Source of the DNA: Rutpela maculata
Lineage: Eukaryota > Arthropoda > Insecta > Coleoptera > Cerambycidae
Length of the DNA: 64,000 bases
Assembly (NCBI GenBank): GCA_936432065.2
Contig: OW386288.2
Span: 11,458,706-11,522,705 of the forward strand
Direction of reading: 5' to 3'
Positions 33,547 through 44,739 of the stretch are shown here, piece after piece (within the stretch, counting starts at the first letter, position 1; each line of letters begins with the position of its first letter). The position numbers were made by a program, and so were the translations under genes. The notes under the pieces were generated by a model. The model saw only the letters and a program-made list of their open reading frames with translations, was not told where the DNA came from and did no database searches.

Positions 33547-35571
33547 ACAAACATCTGCGGACCCATATCCCGAAATGACCAATGTAACAAAATGCACGAA
33601 TATGTGACTGCCTGATGCCCTAGTTTTCTCTATCTTTGTTTATGCCTCTGAGGAATGGACTGACTGTTAGGGAGACAGACAAACGACGTAATAATACTTT
33701 CGAAATGTGGGTTCATATGCAAATGATGTCTTAATTATTTTTCTTCTTAACAATACGGTTATGGTTATGTTAAAAGATTCATTTTCAGATCGACTGCAGC
33801 AACAATATAAGGCCCAATTAACCGCATGAGTGGATGCTTTTAGTGGCGAAAGACTGAAAACTCCTAACATGGGTAGCGTGTAACCTTCCGCTGAATATCA
33901 AGAGTCATTTAGGGAAATTTTTATCAAAACAAATTTTTCGAAGTCGGGTAATAGAAGATAGTAATTTGTATTTGTATAGACGTTGTTTTAAAAAAATTAT
34001 TTTAACATTTATATACTGTTTTCCTGCCTATCCCTCAATTTTGTGTTCATGATATATAACCTGTAACCTTTCTTGGCTTATAAATACCTCTTATATTATT
34101 GAAAACTGTGTTTAGATCAGATCAGACCAGAGAGCACACATATGAATAGGCATACATCCGAAGTGACAACTTTCTAGAAGTTAAAAATTGGATGGAATAT
34201 AATTTTAAAGGAAATACCTTGTCCTTGTACTCTTTTTAGTTTCTCAATATCCAGAAATATGTTTCATAATATGCTGAATTCAAATATCAAATAAAAAAAG
34301 TTCTATGTATGCATGTGGCATGTAGACCGTTTCTCTTAAACACTTAGGTTAAGATTTTTATTTATTTGGAACATATACGTATATAACATATCATATTAGA
34401 GCACTCCTTATTGAAATTAGGCCATATCCGCCATACAGGGTGATCACTAGAGGCGTGTAACTAATATGTTTTATATGAACTATGATTTATTATAATTTTA
34501 GACTAAAAATAATGTTCCTTTACTAAGCACACTCAAACAGGAAGATCTGCAAGATATTGAAACTGCAATATACAGTTTGTTTCTCAGATTCGAACAAACT
34601 TTACGTAGAATAGGTGGATATATTTTACTTTTAAACGGATTCTTTTAAACCAAATTATTGTTTGCTTGCTTATAATATTAAGAAATATTTCTTAAAAGGA
34701 TTTCACTGTTTGCGAAATCCTACAAAATATCACTCAATGTCAAAATAATTTGACCTAAATGTGAAAATAATATGTATTTATTTGTTTAAATATACTTCTC
34801 ACTAAAGCATTTGTGTTTAGTCAAAATGTTACAGTTGGGCATTGCCAACTGCGAATGCCTATATGGACAATAAAAATGAAAAATATATTGTCTATCGAAG
34901 TGAACTGTAATAAGGTTTTCGCAGTCGGCCGTGCCCGACTGCAACTTCCACTTGATATAAACAATTACCAGTGGAAAAATTAATTACGAACTGTACCTTC
35001 CAAAAATGCCAATATTACAGGTTAAGTTTTTTGATATCTTGCGAGACAGCGTGTGAGGTATAAATTCAACTCTCGTTCTCTAGACAACTCTCCCGAACGT
35101 GTTCCATTTTAAAATGAAGAACTCGCCAGAAAATAAAATCCATAAAAATAATTTATGGCTTTTTTTTGTTACGCCTCTGTAGGAAATTACGGATTGTATT
35201 CCTGCTGGTAACATTCAGAATTATGTCGTTGGGTTATAAAATAGGATACTTCAAGTGGATATATGCAGTACGAGCACCGAATGTCGACCGTATATATTGT
35301 CCAGTCTGGCCACGCGGCCATCTAGATGGTCTGACCGATGCGCAAAGGGACCATCACGGCCAACATGATGTTGTGCTGCGGTTTTAACTTTGTTATTGTT
35401 AGTTTGCGTTATGGCTATTGTCCTAATTAATATTACAATGCCATTAAAAATTATTCACCATAGTTTAATGCAAACCGAATTAATTATATGAGGAGGTTAA
35501 TTTCAACGTTAATTTGCTAGCTACATCAGAAGCGAAGTGAGGCAAGGGTCCATTTATTTCATAGAAACATG
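33547..35571. other. Long stretch without recognised gene
   Basis: A MITE-like TACAGGGTG terminus at 34434 has no partner. Short hairpins (gttgggcattgccaac near 34836; cagtcggccgtgcccgactg near 34921) are present. Positions 35160-35540 are of higher complexity and match nothing else here. No convincing coding frame. Confidence 0.4.
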
Positions 35572-35762
35572 TACAGGGTGTCCCAGAGACAGTGGTCTAA
35601 AGGAACCCTGGCAATAGGATCTGTCACTTTTGACCCTCTTATAGGATATCAGTAGTCTTATATGAGCAGCAAAAGGATTTACACTTAGGCATGTAAATAT
35701 AACCCTATTAGTTGTAAACAATTGTACTTAAAAATAATAATAACAGATAATAATAAGACCGG

Positions 35763-36966
35763 GGAGGCCGTGGACTCTTGAGCTTGCAGAGTCTCCATAA
35801 TAGGATGGTTCTCGATGGAGCCTGTAAGGTCATCAGGACTTTGGGTCCCCTTCTCTGCATGGTCCGGGACCATGAAAATGCAGGGATAGGATCCTTTCTG
35901 TTTAAGACAGCGCAGAGAGTAGCCGATATGAATTTGGTCTCTCCTTCGACGTCGACGAGTACACCGCGACTCTGTCACCGAGTTGGAACGTGCTCGGCGA
36001 AAAGCCCAAATTAAAGCTGCAGAATACAACATCTTTCTGCAGCTTCACATGGATAAGCCAATGCATGGAGTTTTCTATAAAAATATAGGAAACCTTGGCT
36101 TATCTGAAAGGCACCTTTGCCTTCCTAAGGTCAGCTGGGCTGAAGTCTGAGATCGAGGCTTTCATAATGGCTTGCCAGGATGGTTTATTCAACACCCTCG
36201 TCTATCGCAGTCGTGTCGTATAAAAATATAGGAAACCTTGGCTTATCCGAAAGGCTGACCTTTTCCTTCCTAAGGTCAGCCGGGCTGAAGTCTGAGACCG
36301 AGGGGTTCATAATGGCTTGCCAGGATGGTGTATTTAACACCCTCGTCTATCGTAGTGGTGTCATGGGTATAGAGGTCTCTGATGTCAGCTGCAGGGCGCC
36401 AGAGGCACTTGCTGTCGGCTTGCCCGACATATGCAGTCTCGGCCTATATCCAAAGGCACGTCGGAGCATTACGAGTGCTTTATTATCACCTAAGGCACTC
36501 ATATGGGATAGACGAGACACCAGTGCTGCCTTACGCTCCGGGGGATATTGAGTCCGTTGTAGGAAATGAGAAGTGTCTAATTTATTGGAACTACTCTTTT
36601 CCCACCGTCAGGCAAATACAAGCCAACAAGTCTGACGTAGTCCTCCTCGACCATCAACTCAAGACAATGTTTGTCGTGGAGTTTTCGGCTCCCGCGGAGA
36701 ACAACATTGTCTTGAAGAAGGAGGAAAAACGGAGAAAATATCGAGATCTGCTCTTCGAACTCCGCAGACTGTATCCAGACCATACTGTTAAGATAGTGGT
36801 ACTGATTATAGGAGCCCTCGGTGGAACGAGACACACACTGCTTTCGGAACTTAAGATCATACCGGCATGCCGAAATTCGGCAGAGGTCTTAGCCGGCAGG
36901 ATGCAGAAGGCCGTCATTCTCGGTTCATTACATCTGCTCAGGGCACACGATTCCCGGACCCAGTAG
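35763..36966 (+). pseudogene. R4/Dong-like LINE C-terminal region, unit 1
   Basis: Frames in order: S-L-H-N-R-M-V-L-D-G-A-C-K-V; a shift; R-A-R-R-K-A-Q-I-K-A-A-E; C-Q-D-G-V-F-N-T; then 36382-36966 with H-L-L-S-A-C-P-T-Y-A, Y-W-N-Y-S-F-P-T-V-R, NKSDVVLLDHQLKTMFVVEF and R-A-H-D-S-R-T-Q, stop. This is the C-terminal part of RLE-type LINEs (R2/R4 groups): a CCHC knuckle and a PD…D restriction-like endonuclease. Here the knuckle has lost about 20 bp with its first cysteines, and the PD Pro is Ser. A ~145-bp segment (about 36075-36357) is duplicated in tandem. It lies between TAA-type repeats, the known target of Dong. Inactive. Confidence 0.75.
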
Positions 36967-37061
36967 TCACTTATCCCACGGGTGTGGGGAGTGGCTGCCG
37001 GTACTACCAGCTTCCCTCTGTGAGGGTCGAAGCCACAGAGAAGGGTGACTGGTTTTTGACA

Positions 37062-37086
37062 CAAAAAAAAAATAATAATAATAATA
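37062..37086. repeat. A-run plus AAT/TAA microsatellite between LINE units
   Basis: Poly-A followed by five to six AAT units. It is the tail of unit 1 and immediately precedes unit 2. Confidence 0.8.
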
Positions 37087-37102
37087 AGGCCGGGGCGGCC
37101 GT

Positions 37103-38094
37103 GGACTCTTGAGCTTGGAGAGTCTCCATAATAGGATGGTTTTGGATGGAGCCTGTAAGATCACCAGGAGTTTGGATCCCCTCCTCTGCATGGTCCGGGA
37201 CTATGAAAATGCAGGGGTGAGAGCCTTTTTGTTTAAGGCAGCACAGAGAGCAGCCGATAAACTTGGTCTCTCCTTCGACGTCGAGCGAGTAAATCGCGAC
37301 TCTCTCACCGAGTTGGAACCTGCTCGGCGAAAAGCCCAAATTAAAGCTGCAGAACACAACATCTTTCTGCAGCTTCACACGGATAAGCCAATGCATGGAG
37401 TTTTCTATAAAAATATAGGAAACCTTGGCTTATCCTTTGCCGGGCTGAAGTCTGAGACCGAGGGATTCGTAAAAGCTTGCCAGGATGGTGTATTCAACAC
37501 GTCATGGGTATAGAGGTCCCTGGTGTCAGCTGCAGGGCCTGCCGCAAAGCGCCAGAGACTCTAATGCACTTGCTATCGGCTTGTCCGACATATGCAGTCT
37601 CTTCCTATATCCAAAAGCTCGACGGAGCATTACGAGAGCTTTATTACCATTTAAGGAACTCGAATGGGATAGACGAGACACCAGTGCTGCCTTACGCTCC
37701 GGGGGATATTGAGTCCGTTATAGGAAATGAGAAGTGTCTAATTTATTGGAACTACTCGTTTTCCACCGTCAGGCAAATATAAGCCAACAAGCCTGACGTA
37801 GTCCTCCTCGACCACCAACTCAAGACAATGTTTGTCGTGGAGTTCTCGACTCCTGCGGAGATCATTGTCTTGAATGAGAAGGAAAAACGGACAAAATATC
37901 GAGATTTGCTCTTCGAACTCCGCAGAATCTATCCAGGCCATACTGTTAAGATAGTGGTACTGATGGTAGGAGCCACCGGTGGAGCGAGACACTCACTGAT
38001 TTCGGAACTGAAGATCATACCGGTATGCCGAAACTCGGCCGTCATCCTCGGTTCGTTACGTCTATTCAGGGCACACGATTCCCAGACCCAGTAG
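37103..38094 (+). pseudogene. R4/Dong-like LINE C-terminal region, unit 2
   Basis: Same region as unit 1 and better preserved: S-L-H-N-R-M-V-L-D-G-A-C-K-I, L-T-E-L-E-P-A-R-R-K-A-Q-I, M-H-G-V-F-Y-K-N-I. A shift near 37500 follows. Then V-S-C-R-A-C-R-K-A-P-E-T-L-M-H-L-L-S-A-C gives a complete CCHC knuckle. One stop (37781-37783) is followed by KPDVVLLDHQLKTMFVVEF, with the PD and acidic residues of the restriction-like endonuclease present. It ends F-R-A-H-D-S-Q-T-Q, stop at 38092-38094. The UTR ends in AAT repeats (38162-38183). The RT domain is absent. Both units start at the same base, 'aggccgtggactcttgagct', which is unusual for random 5' truncation. Confidence 0.8.
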
Positions 38095-38159
38095 TCACTT
38101 ACCCCACGGAGGAGTGGCTACCGGTACTACCAGCTCCCCTCTGTGAGGGTGATTTTTAA

Positions 38160-38340
38160 CAAATAATAATAATATAATAATAATTCGTCTACTTAGGGCA
38201 CACGATTTAGGTATTTACAGTCAATAACTCCACAGGTCGTGGAGAGTGGAATTTGCCGGCGCGGCTACCGTGAGGTATCGGAGGCCACGGAAGTCCTGTC
38301 CGGCAGCGGGCTACCCGAAAAAAAAAATAATAATAATAAG
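38160..38340 (+). mobile_element. Third LINE 3'-UTR fragment with TAA tail
   Basis: After the AAT repeat of unit 2 comes 'agggcacacgatttaggt', echoing the R-A-H-D coding end, then a GC-rich UTR, poly-A and (AAT)4. It looks like a third, shorter member of the head-to-tail series and of a related but different subfamily. Confidence 0.6.
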
Positions 38341-38384
38341 GATATACCAGCTTACCAGCTTAGCTGAGATAAAGTAGATAAAAT

Positions 38385-38470
38385 AATAATAATATGTATG
38401 ACTTTATTTCAGGCGGATTCTAGCCTTAGCTACTCAACTCACCCTGTTAAAAAGTTATACAAGATTTTAC
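38385..38470 (-). mobile_element. LINE 3' tail fragment (minus strand)
   Basis: On the minus strand it ends 'gaaataaagtcatacatattattattatt', an (ATT)n-tailed 3' end. Upstream sequence decays quickly. Confidence 0.5.
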
Positions 38471-38574
38471 TATGAATTAATTAATATAAAAAATATTACA
38501 ATCATATTTATGGCTACAGAAAATTTTAGATATAATAAAAATAATATTAGATAATATGAGATATAATATCTCAC

Positions 38575-38674
38575 AATAGTATATTATTCAGCGAACGTAC
38601 AATGATAGTTATTACTCACGAGGGTGATCATCTGAGCGTGTAATAGCCATTATACGCGAGCGGAATACTATACT
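38575..38674. repeat. ~100-bp imperfect hairpin, unit 1
   Basis: 'atagtatattattcagcgaacgt…atgatagttattac' pairs with 'gtaatagccattatacgcgagcggaatactat'. A related hairpin lies at 38912-39028. Confidence 0.7.
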
Positions 38675-38911
38675 TTATCATTGACTTAATTGTTTAAATC
38701 GTTTAACGTTGAAAAAATAGTTCACAGTAAAACTTGCGGACTCTACTTTAGAAATAATGGACCGGCCCCCGTTGGTTATGAAAATCAAAGTTCCTGAGTA
38801 GTCAAAGGTGCCTTAAAATGAGATTATGTTCATTATACGTTAGGCTGGAATTGTTATTGTTATTCGTCAATTGTTACATGTATTATCCAAAGATTATACG
38901 ATAGTCTTGGA

Positions 38912-39028
38912 TAATAGTATATTATTCAACGAACGTATAATGATGGCAATTACTTTCGAAGGCGATGTTTACGACACGAGCCTAAGGCGAACGTGTAATA
39001 GTCATTATACACGAGCAGAATACTATTC
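38912..39028. repeat. ~115-bp imperfect hairpin, unit 2
   Basis: Same arm sequences as unit 1 with substitutions, and a longer loop ('aaggcgatgtttacgacacg'). The two units are about 340 bp apart in the same order. Confidence 0.7.
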
Positions 39029-39749
39029 TTTATCTACGACTATTTTACTCTTTTTTAATCCGTTTTAAGTGAAACTTTGTAAAACTTTGCTTTAGTGATG
39101 CCGTGTCCCTAGCAGGCAACCGCGGCAGTTGGCCTAATGCTGCCATACGTACCACACAGTAAGTATATGCTAACTAGAATTATTCATGAACCACAGAAGG
39201 TCTGCCAAGATGGTCTGAATAAGAAGAGAAGACACTTCCACTAATTATTTTGTTTTGTTTAATATTATTGTTTTAGTTTTTTCGAACTTTCCATGAATTA
39301 TGACTTTTAAAATGTTCCTACGGCTATGTAGATTTGAAATTTTTTTCACATAATTAACATAAGCCAAGGTAGTTTTTACATTATGTTCAGGTCATGTTCG
39401 AACGGTTTTTTTTAAATAAAAAATTATAGATAATAATTTAATATAGTGGGAGTAGGGGAACGTAACTAGACTAAAAATAGATATGTTTCCATTCCATTAT
39501 ACTCAATAGGTAACTTGATGAATGAATGTCTACTGGTTAAATACTTGTGTTCATACGGGTCGAGTACTACTTACTTCAACTTGACTAAATTATTGGCTGT
39601 TTCTAAACTTAAGAAGTAGTAGGAAATTCAACATAAATCACAAATATTCATTTGACTTTTAAATCGTTGACTTCGGTGTTCAGGGGGTTGGTACTGATGT
39701 CCCCTATCGCCAGTTTTCATTTTGATCACAGTCTCTGAGACACCCTGTA

Positions 39750-40340
39750 GAATGGTATTATATTTCATGACAAAATTACAATATTTACACCATAGTTTAT
39801 TACAAAATAAGCGTTTTAATGTAATAGGAATATGGACAATATTACTGTACTGCGTATTTTATTCGCATGAATTGGTGAGTGATTATTTATTATTATTAAC
39901 AATAATAACAACAATTATATCAACAAAATTGTTTATTTCACATACCGAAAAACTACATATTCAAATGGCCTGTCGTCATCCATTAACTTATGAATTGGTT
40001 ACAAACACATTTCCATTAATAAATTTGAATAATCATTTTGTACCATTCGAGATTGACGATTTTGAAGTTTCGTAAACAATTTAAAGCTGGCTAGATTTAT
40101 TTGATGCAATTTTCTTGCAAATACGGTCATTCAGTTTCTTTTTAAATTTATTTATTTCTTTTATTTATTTATTAATTTACGGGAAAATTCCTTTATAATC
40201 GTCGTAGTCGGCTTTTCGAGAAATAATTATCGGATTATGTAATATCACTAATACTTTGAATTTTATCGGTAAAATTTTTCGAGAACTTTGTTGCCTAGTA
40301 ATATAAAGTATAAATTGACAGTTTTTTATTTTTGACAATA
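39750..40340. other. No recognised gene
   Basis: A 117-codon frame (39722-40075) begins inside the MITE terminus and has hydrophobic stretches but no motif I know. I do not call it a gene. The rest is AT-rich. Confidence 0.35.
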
Positions 40341-41310
40341 AACTGTCAATTTACACGAAATATATTACTTTTGGCAACTTAGCTGGAGAAAAATGTATAG
40401 ATTAAATTTCAATACACGGGAAGAATAAAATTGAACATAATAATATAAACATAACATAAACACCCCACATAAGTTAACAACTCCCAATTTCAAAGCCACA
40501 GCTCTCAATGGATTATAATAACGTAATTACAAAGTAATAATTATCACAAATTAAACACAAATGTCTACCGAGCAGGCAAGTCAATTATTTCATGTTAAAG
40601 ACAAATGTACTTACATGCGGTAATCCATCATAAAGTAACAACACGTTAATAATTCGGGAAATCGAAACTATATGCACTCTACTCTATACTACAATAATTC
40701 TTAACACTTATTCCAACTCAACACCAGAGTATAAATATCCTCTGCTTAACTAAACAACCGTAACTTAATTTTTACACTCCTTAAATTGAAAATGAGAATT
40801 AAGTAAATATACATATTATCAAAAATAAAAAACTGTCAATTTACACGAAATATATTACTTTTGGCAACTTAGCTGGAGAAAAATGTATAGATTAAATTTC
40901 AATGCACGGGAAGAATAAAATTGAATATAATAATATAAACATAACATAAACAGACCACATAAGTTGACAACTCCCAATTTCAAAGCCACAGCTCTCAATG
41001 GATTATAATAACGTAATTACAAAATAATAATTATCACAAATCAAATACAAATGTCTACCGAGCAGGCAAGTCAATTATTTCATATTAAACACAAATGTAC
41101 TTACGTGCGGTAATCCATCATAAAGTAACAACACGTTAATAATTCGGGAAATTGAAACTATATGCACTCTACTCTACACTACAATAATTCATAACGCTTA
41201 TTCCAACTCAACCCCAGAGTATAAATATCCTCTGCTTAACCGTAACTGAATTTTTACACTCCTTAAATTTAAAATAAGAATTAAGTAAATATATATCGTA
41301 TAAAGAAGTA
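40341..41310. repeat. 490-bp tandem duplication containing SINE body
   Basis: Unit 1 (40341-40830) is followed directly by unit 2 (40831 to about 41310), starting 'aactgtcaatttacacgaaa' each time. Differences are few (for example 'caatacacgg' versus 'caatgcacgg' and a small deletion near 41239), so the event is recent. Each unit includes 'aaacataacataaaca' and 'cccaatttcaaagccacagc' from the SINE at 33160-33546. Confidence 0.9.
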
Positions 41311-41710
41311 TTTTTTATATGAAAACTGCGCCAAATTTTAAAGACTACACCAAGGTAAATGAAACACTCTGTATAATATGCTAAAATCAGCTAAAAAAGT
41401 AAAAATTTCCCAGAATATTCCACTTACAGAACTACAACAAACGGTATTTAAAGCCTGTTCGCTGATAGAGTCCCGGTATGACGTCATGAACGTCTGAACT
41501 AAGATGTCGTAGGCTCGTTGGCGTTTTCGAATACACAGTGGCATCGCTTTATTTTATATTTTACTTGATGTATTGAATTAGATTTATTTAAAGGAAATTG
41601 AATTATAAGCATATATAATACATCTATTGTAAATTTATATTAATTTAAGTTAAATAAATAAATTATAATATTGAACTGGTACTTAGCATTATCTAAAACA
41701 ATAATGCTTG
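41311..41710. other. No recognised gene
   Basis: A ~45-bp segment around 41440-41480 ('tcgctgatagagtcccggta') is inverted relative to 43297-43330. Otherwise AT-rich. Confidence 0.35.
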
Positions 41711-42627
41711 GATTTTGTACCACAAGGAACAGTGTTAGGGCCTGTATTATTTAATATATACCTAAATGGTCTGTTCTCTGTTCAAAGCAGCGGTACTATA
41801 ATCACTTATGCTGATGATACAGCAATATTTTACAGCTGTGACAACTGGGAATCTCTAAAAACAAAAGTATAGTTGGATATGAAAAATATAAAGGACTGGT
41901 TTAATCACAAATTGTTTACGATTAATTTCGAGAAAACAGTGTACTTACCAATAAGATGCAATAAATCTACACTGCCACGTTTCGAAGATCTCAACATTGA
42001 AAATGCGTTTACAATACATGCTGCCACAAAGGTAAAATATTTGGGTATAATGATTGACCCTCACCTCAAGTGGGATATTCATATTAATTATGTCATCAAG
42101 AAAATTCAGTGTTTAATATACAAGTTTAAAGTTCTAACAGATATACTGGACACAAAACAACTGAAAACTCTATACTATTCATTAGTCGAATCTCATATTA
42201 TTTATGGTATACTAGGATGGGGTGGTGTAGGGAAATCTCTTTTGAACAATTTGGTAATTGTTCAAAAGATACTTTTAAAAGTCATATTTAATAAAGAACA
42301 CTTTACCCATCAGACACTTTATATAAAGAAACGCATATAATGGACCCACGACAGTTGTTTTTTGTTCATGCCAGCATTAAACTGCAATTGAATAAGACCA
42401 TCATAAAAAAATTAGCATGTACGTGACACAAGAAAAAGAAACTTTGAATACCTACCACCATTTATGTGAAAAGCAGTTGGACAAAAAAGCTTTAGCTACT
42501 TAGGACCACGACTGTACAATAATTTGCCATGTGAGATAAGAAACATAAATTCCAAATATGCTTTTAAAAAACGGATAAAAAAACTTCACATATTCCATAC
42601 CTCGCCAACAAATACACAACCTGATTG
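41711..42627 (+). pseudogene. Reverse transcriptase palm-to-C-terminus, with stops
   Basis: Reads VPQGTVLGPVLFNIYLNGL and ITYADDTAIFYS (catalytic Asp pair intact), then a TAG at 41870. The frame reopens through I-K-D-W-F-N-H-K-L-F-T-I-N, V-K-Y-L-G-I-M-I-D-P-H-L-K-W and L-V-E-S-H-I-I-Y-G-I-L-G-W-G-G to a TAA at 42338. Beyond that, shifted frames give Y-L-G-P-R-L-Y-N-N-L-P-C-E-I-R-N-I-N-S-K, the usual C-terminal LINE block, ending near 42627. Fingers and endonuclease are missing. Confidence 0.8.
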
Positions 42628-43068
42628 AATGCAAATAATATAAAATATGTGATGATTATAACTAAAACAATGCCTATCAATGTCTATTGATATTTCAGTA
42701 TATCAGCATTATATTATAAGCCTATGTATGTATGTCCGTCCATATGAATATGTGTGTGTGTGTTTGTGTATATACTATATCCTCTCTTAACATTTTACTT
42801 TTAATGTCATATTCCACTGAAGAATTTACTTTACGGAACTACCGGCATTTTATTTTATTCATTTCACTTTATTTTGTTAGTTGTAGATTGATTATTTTAT
42901 GATTTTATTGATGATTATTTTTATCAAAAATTTTAAACTTTTGTCATACTCCGCTCAAGGAATTTTTCCTTACGGAGTTTGTCTGGTTTATTGTGTATTA
43001 TTGTATTGTATTATTGTATTATTAATGTACTTTTGTAATGAGCAATAAACATTATTATTATTATACCT
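41711..43068 (+). mobile_element. 5'-truncated non-LTR retrotransposon, plus strand
   Basis: Begins abruptly inside RT coding (V-P-Q-G-T-V-L-G-P), runs through a degenerate C-terminus to about 42627 and a 0.4-kb UTR, and ends at 'gcaataaac' plus (ATT)n (43048-43068). Related in protein sequence to the minus-strand LINE at 18140-20235, but with a different tail. Confidence 0.8.
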
Positions 43069-44300
43069 GCTATACCCGACTTCCGAGAAAATCGATCCAC
43101 CTCTGGAATCGCCAGCCGCATTCGACGACGACACGCGTTACGCAAATTGGTTTGCTGTCTAACAATAGAAATGCCGCACGTCGGTCATAACTTGACAACA
43201 AAGTTAAAACTTACGTTATAGATTAGGGTAAAAACAATATTTCAATAAAGACAAGGAAGGATAGAGCTCCGGACGATATTCCTTACACTATGCGACCGGG
43301 ATTCTATCAGCGAACAGACTTTATAAAACCCTACTATAGCGTGTGTTGATAGATCTCGCAGCAAACGGCTGATTTTCATTTAATTTCATACATTTGCTAA
43401 AACTCGCATTAGGTTTGGGAAATTCCGCAAGAGATTCACATCTTCAAGGTCATGTAATCTAGGAACACAAAAGGTCCACAATACAGTTTGACAGAATCGA
43501 TATAATTTATTAACTGTGTCTAGTAAGAATATAAATTGGGATATTATACTACGCTTATTCAAACTGTCAGGACAAAATCTGTTCAACAATTCATCTTTGT
43601 ATTATTCAGTTGCGCGGTAACAGATGCCATTCTTGTACATATTTCGGAAACGTTTTCATATCGTTTAAGTTTGTTATATCCATTGCACGATAGGCGATTG
43701 AATGTGTGATCGCTAAATGTTTCTGAATTTCGTCAAAAGAACGCAACATCAGTCTTTTACAAATGTTAGTCGGTTTTTGGAAGAAAACAGAAACCTAACG
43801 AATTGAAATTGTGATGATGATAAGTTGCATAGACAGCACTTGGATGGTAAAGGAGGTGTCTGATAACCCCACTCCCTTTTTTAATTATATTCTTGGGTCA
43901 TTATATATGTATATAAATCTACCAAGTTTTTATACCAAAAACAATTTAGAAAATAACAACAGCGGCATCTGTAAAAGAAAATTGTGTCTATTGAAAATAT
44001 CACTATTTCGGAAATCATTGAAACTATAAAAACGCTACAGAATAAAATTACTTCTGGCACTGATTTATTGCCATTTTTGCCCGTGAATGACTATTGTAAC
44101 GTTTTTGCCACATATTTGTAAGTATATTGTTCTCAATCTTTGTTTAGAAACAATGAATTTTCCTAATACTTGAAAATTAGCAAGAAAATGTTTTGCTCAA
44201 ATAGAAATCCTATTAAATTCCCTCGTTTCTAATCATGTGTGCGGAAACAATCAATCAAAAGAGCATTATACTGATTATTTCACTCAATAAGGTCCATTTG
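43069..44300. other. No recognised gene
   Basis: Slightly GC-richer at 43080-43330. Frames at 43386-43589 and 43811-44029 have no recognisable motif. Confidence 0.4.
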
Positions 44301-44476
44301 ACTCGAGAAAACCCACTGCACACCATACTACTTGAGGTAACCTACTGCGAATCCATGATACTTGGGGAAATCTACTGCGCATCCAGTTTACTCGAGGAAA
44401 CCCACTGAGCTCGATGGTGCTCGAGAAAATCTACTGCGAATCAGTGGTACTCGCATCCATACTACTCGAGGTAACT
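44301..44476. repeat. 30-bp minisatellite, ~5.5 units
   Basis: Units of about 30 bp with consensus 'actcgaggaaacctactgcg' plus 'catccatgat'-like sequence start near 44301, 44330, 44360, 44390 and 44420. A partial unit follows, ending 'actcgaggtaactactt'. Substitutions between units indicate an old array. Confidence 0.85.
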
Positions 44477-44739
44477 ACTTATTATAGAATCAAGAAAATA
44501 ATAGAAGATCTATAAATACCGTACAGGTTGAATGGTATTCTAAGTTGAAATCGTAGAAGCTAGACACACACGCGATGACGCGTCTCTGACGCTATCTCCT
44601 CATCTATCCTTGAAACATTGGTGTCAATTTAGCAACCTGCTAAAGTAATCTTGAAAGGCAGGCACGCTGATATTTGTTTGTTCATAGGACTCAAATTACA
44701 ATACAACCTGTAGTGTTCATGAAGCTTAAAATTACACAC

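Larger units (their letters stand above)
35572..39749. mobile_element. Probable TIR element enclosing the R4/Dong-like LINE array
   Basis: TACAGGGTGTCCCAGAGACA at 35572 and the complement of TACAGGGTGTCTCAGAGACT ending at 39749 agree over about 45 bp with about a quarter mismatched, with TA at both ends. No transposase is seen between them. The content is mostly LINE copies and hairpins, so either a non-autonomous element swollen by insertions or two solo ends. Confidence 0.45.

Noticed and set aside
35685..36032. Minus-strand frames across the R4/Dong-like units (115-136 codons)
   Set aside because: Antisense to recognised LINE coding sequence; they look long only because the LINE units are GC-rich.
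39722..40075. 117-codon hydrophobic frame as a membrane protein
   Set aside because: Starts inside a MITE terminus, has no motif, and AT-rich DNA easily yields such Leu/Ile-rich frames.
44301..44476. CRISPR-like array
   Set aside because: Units are contiguous 30-bp tandem repeats without unique spacers, in a eukaryotic repeat-rich context.
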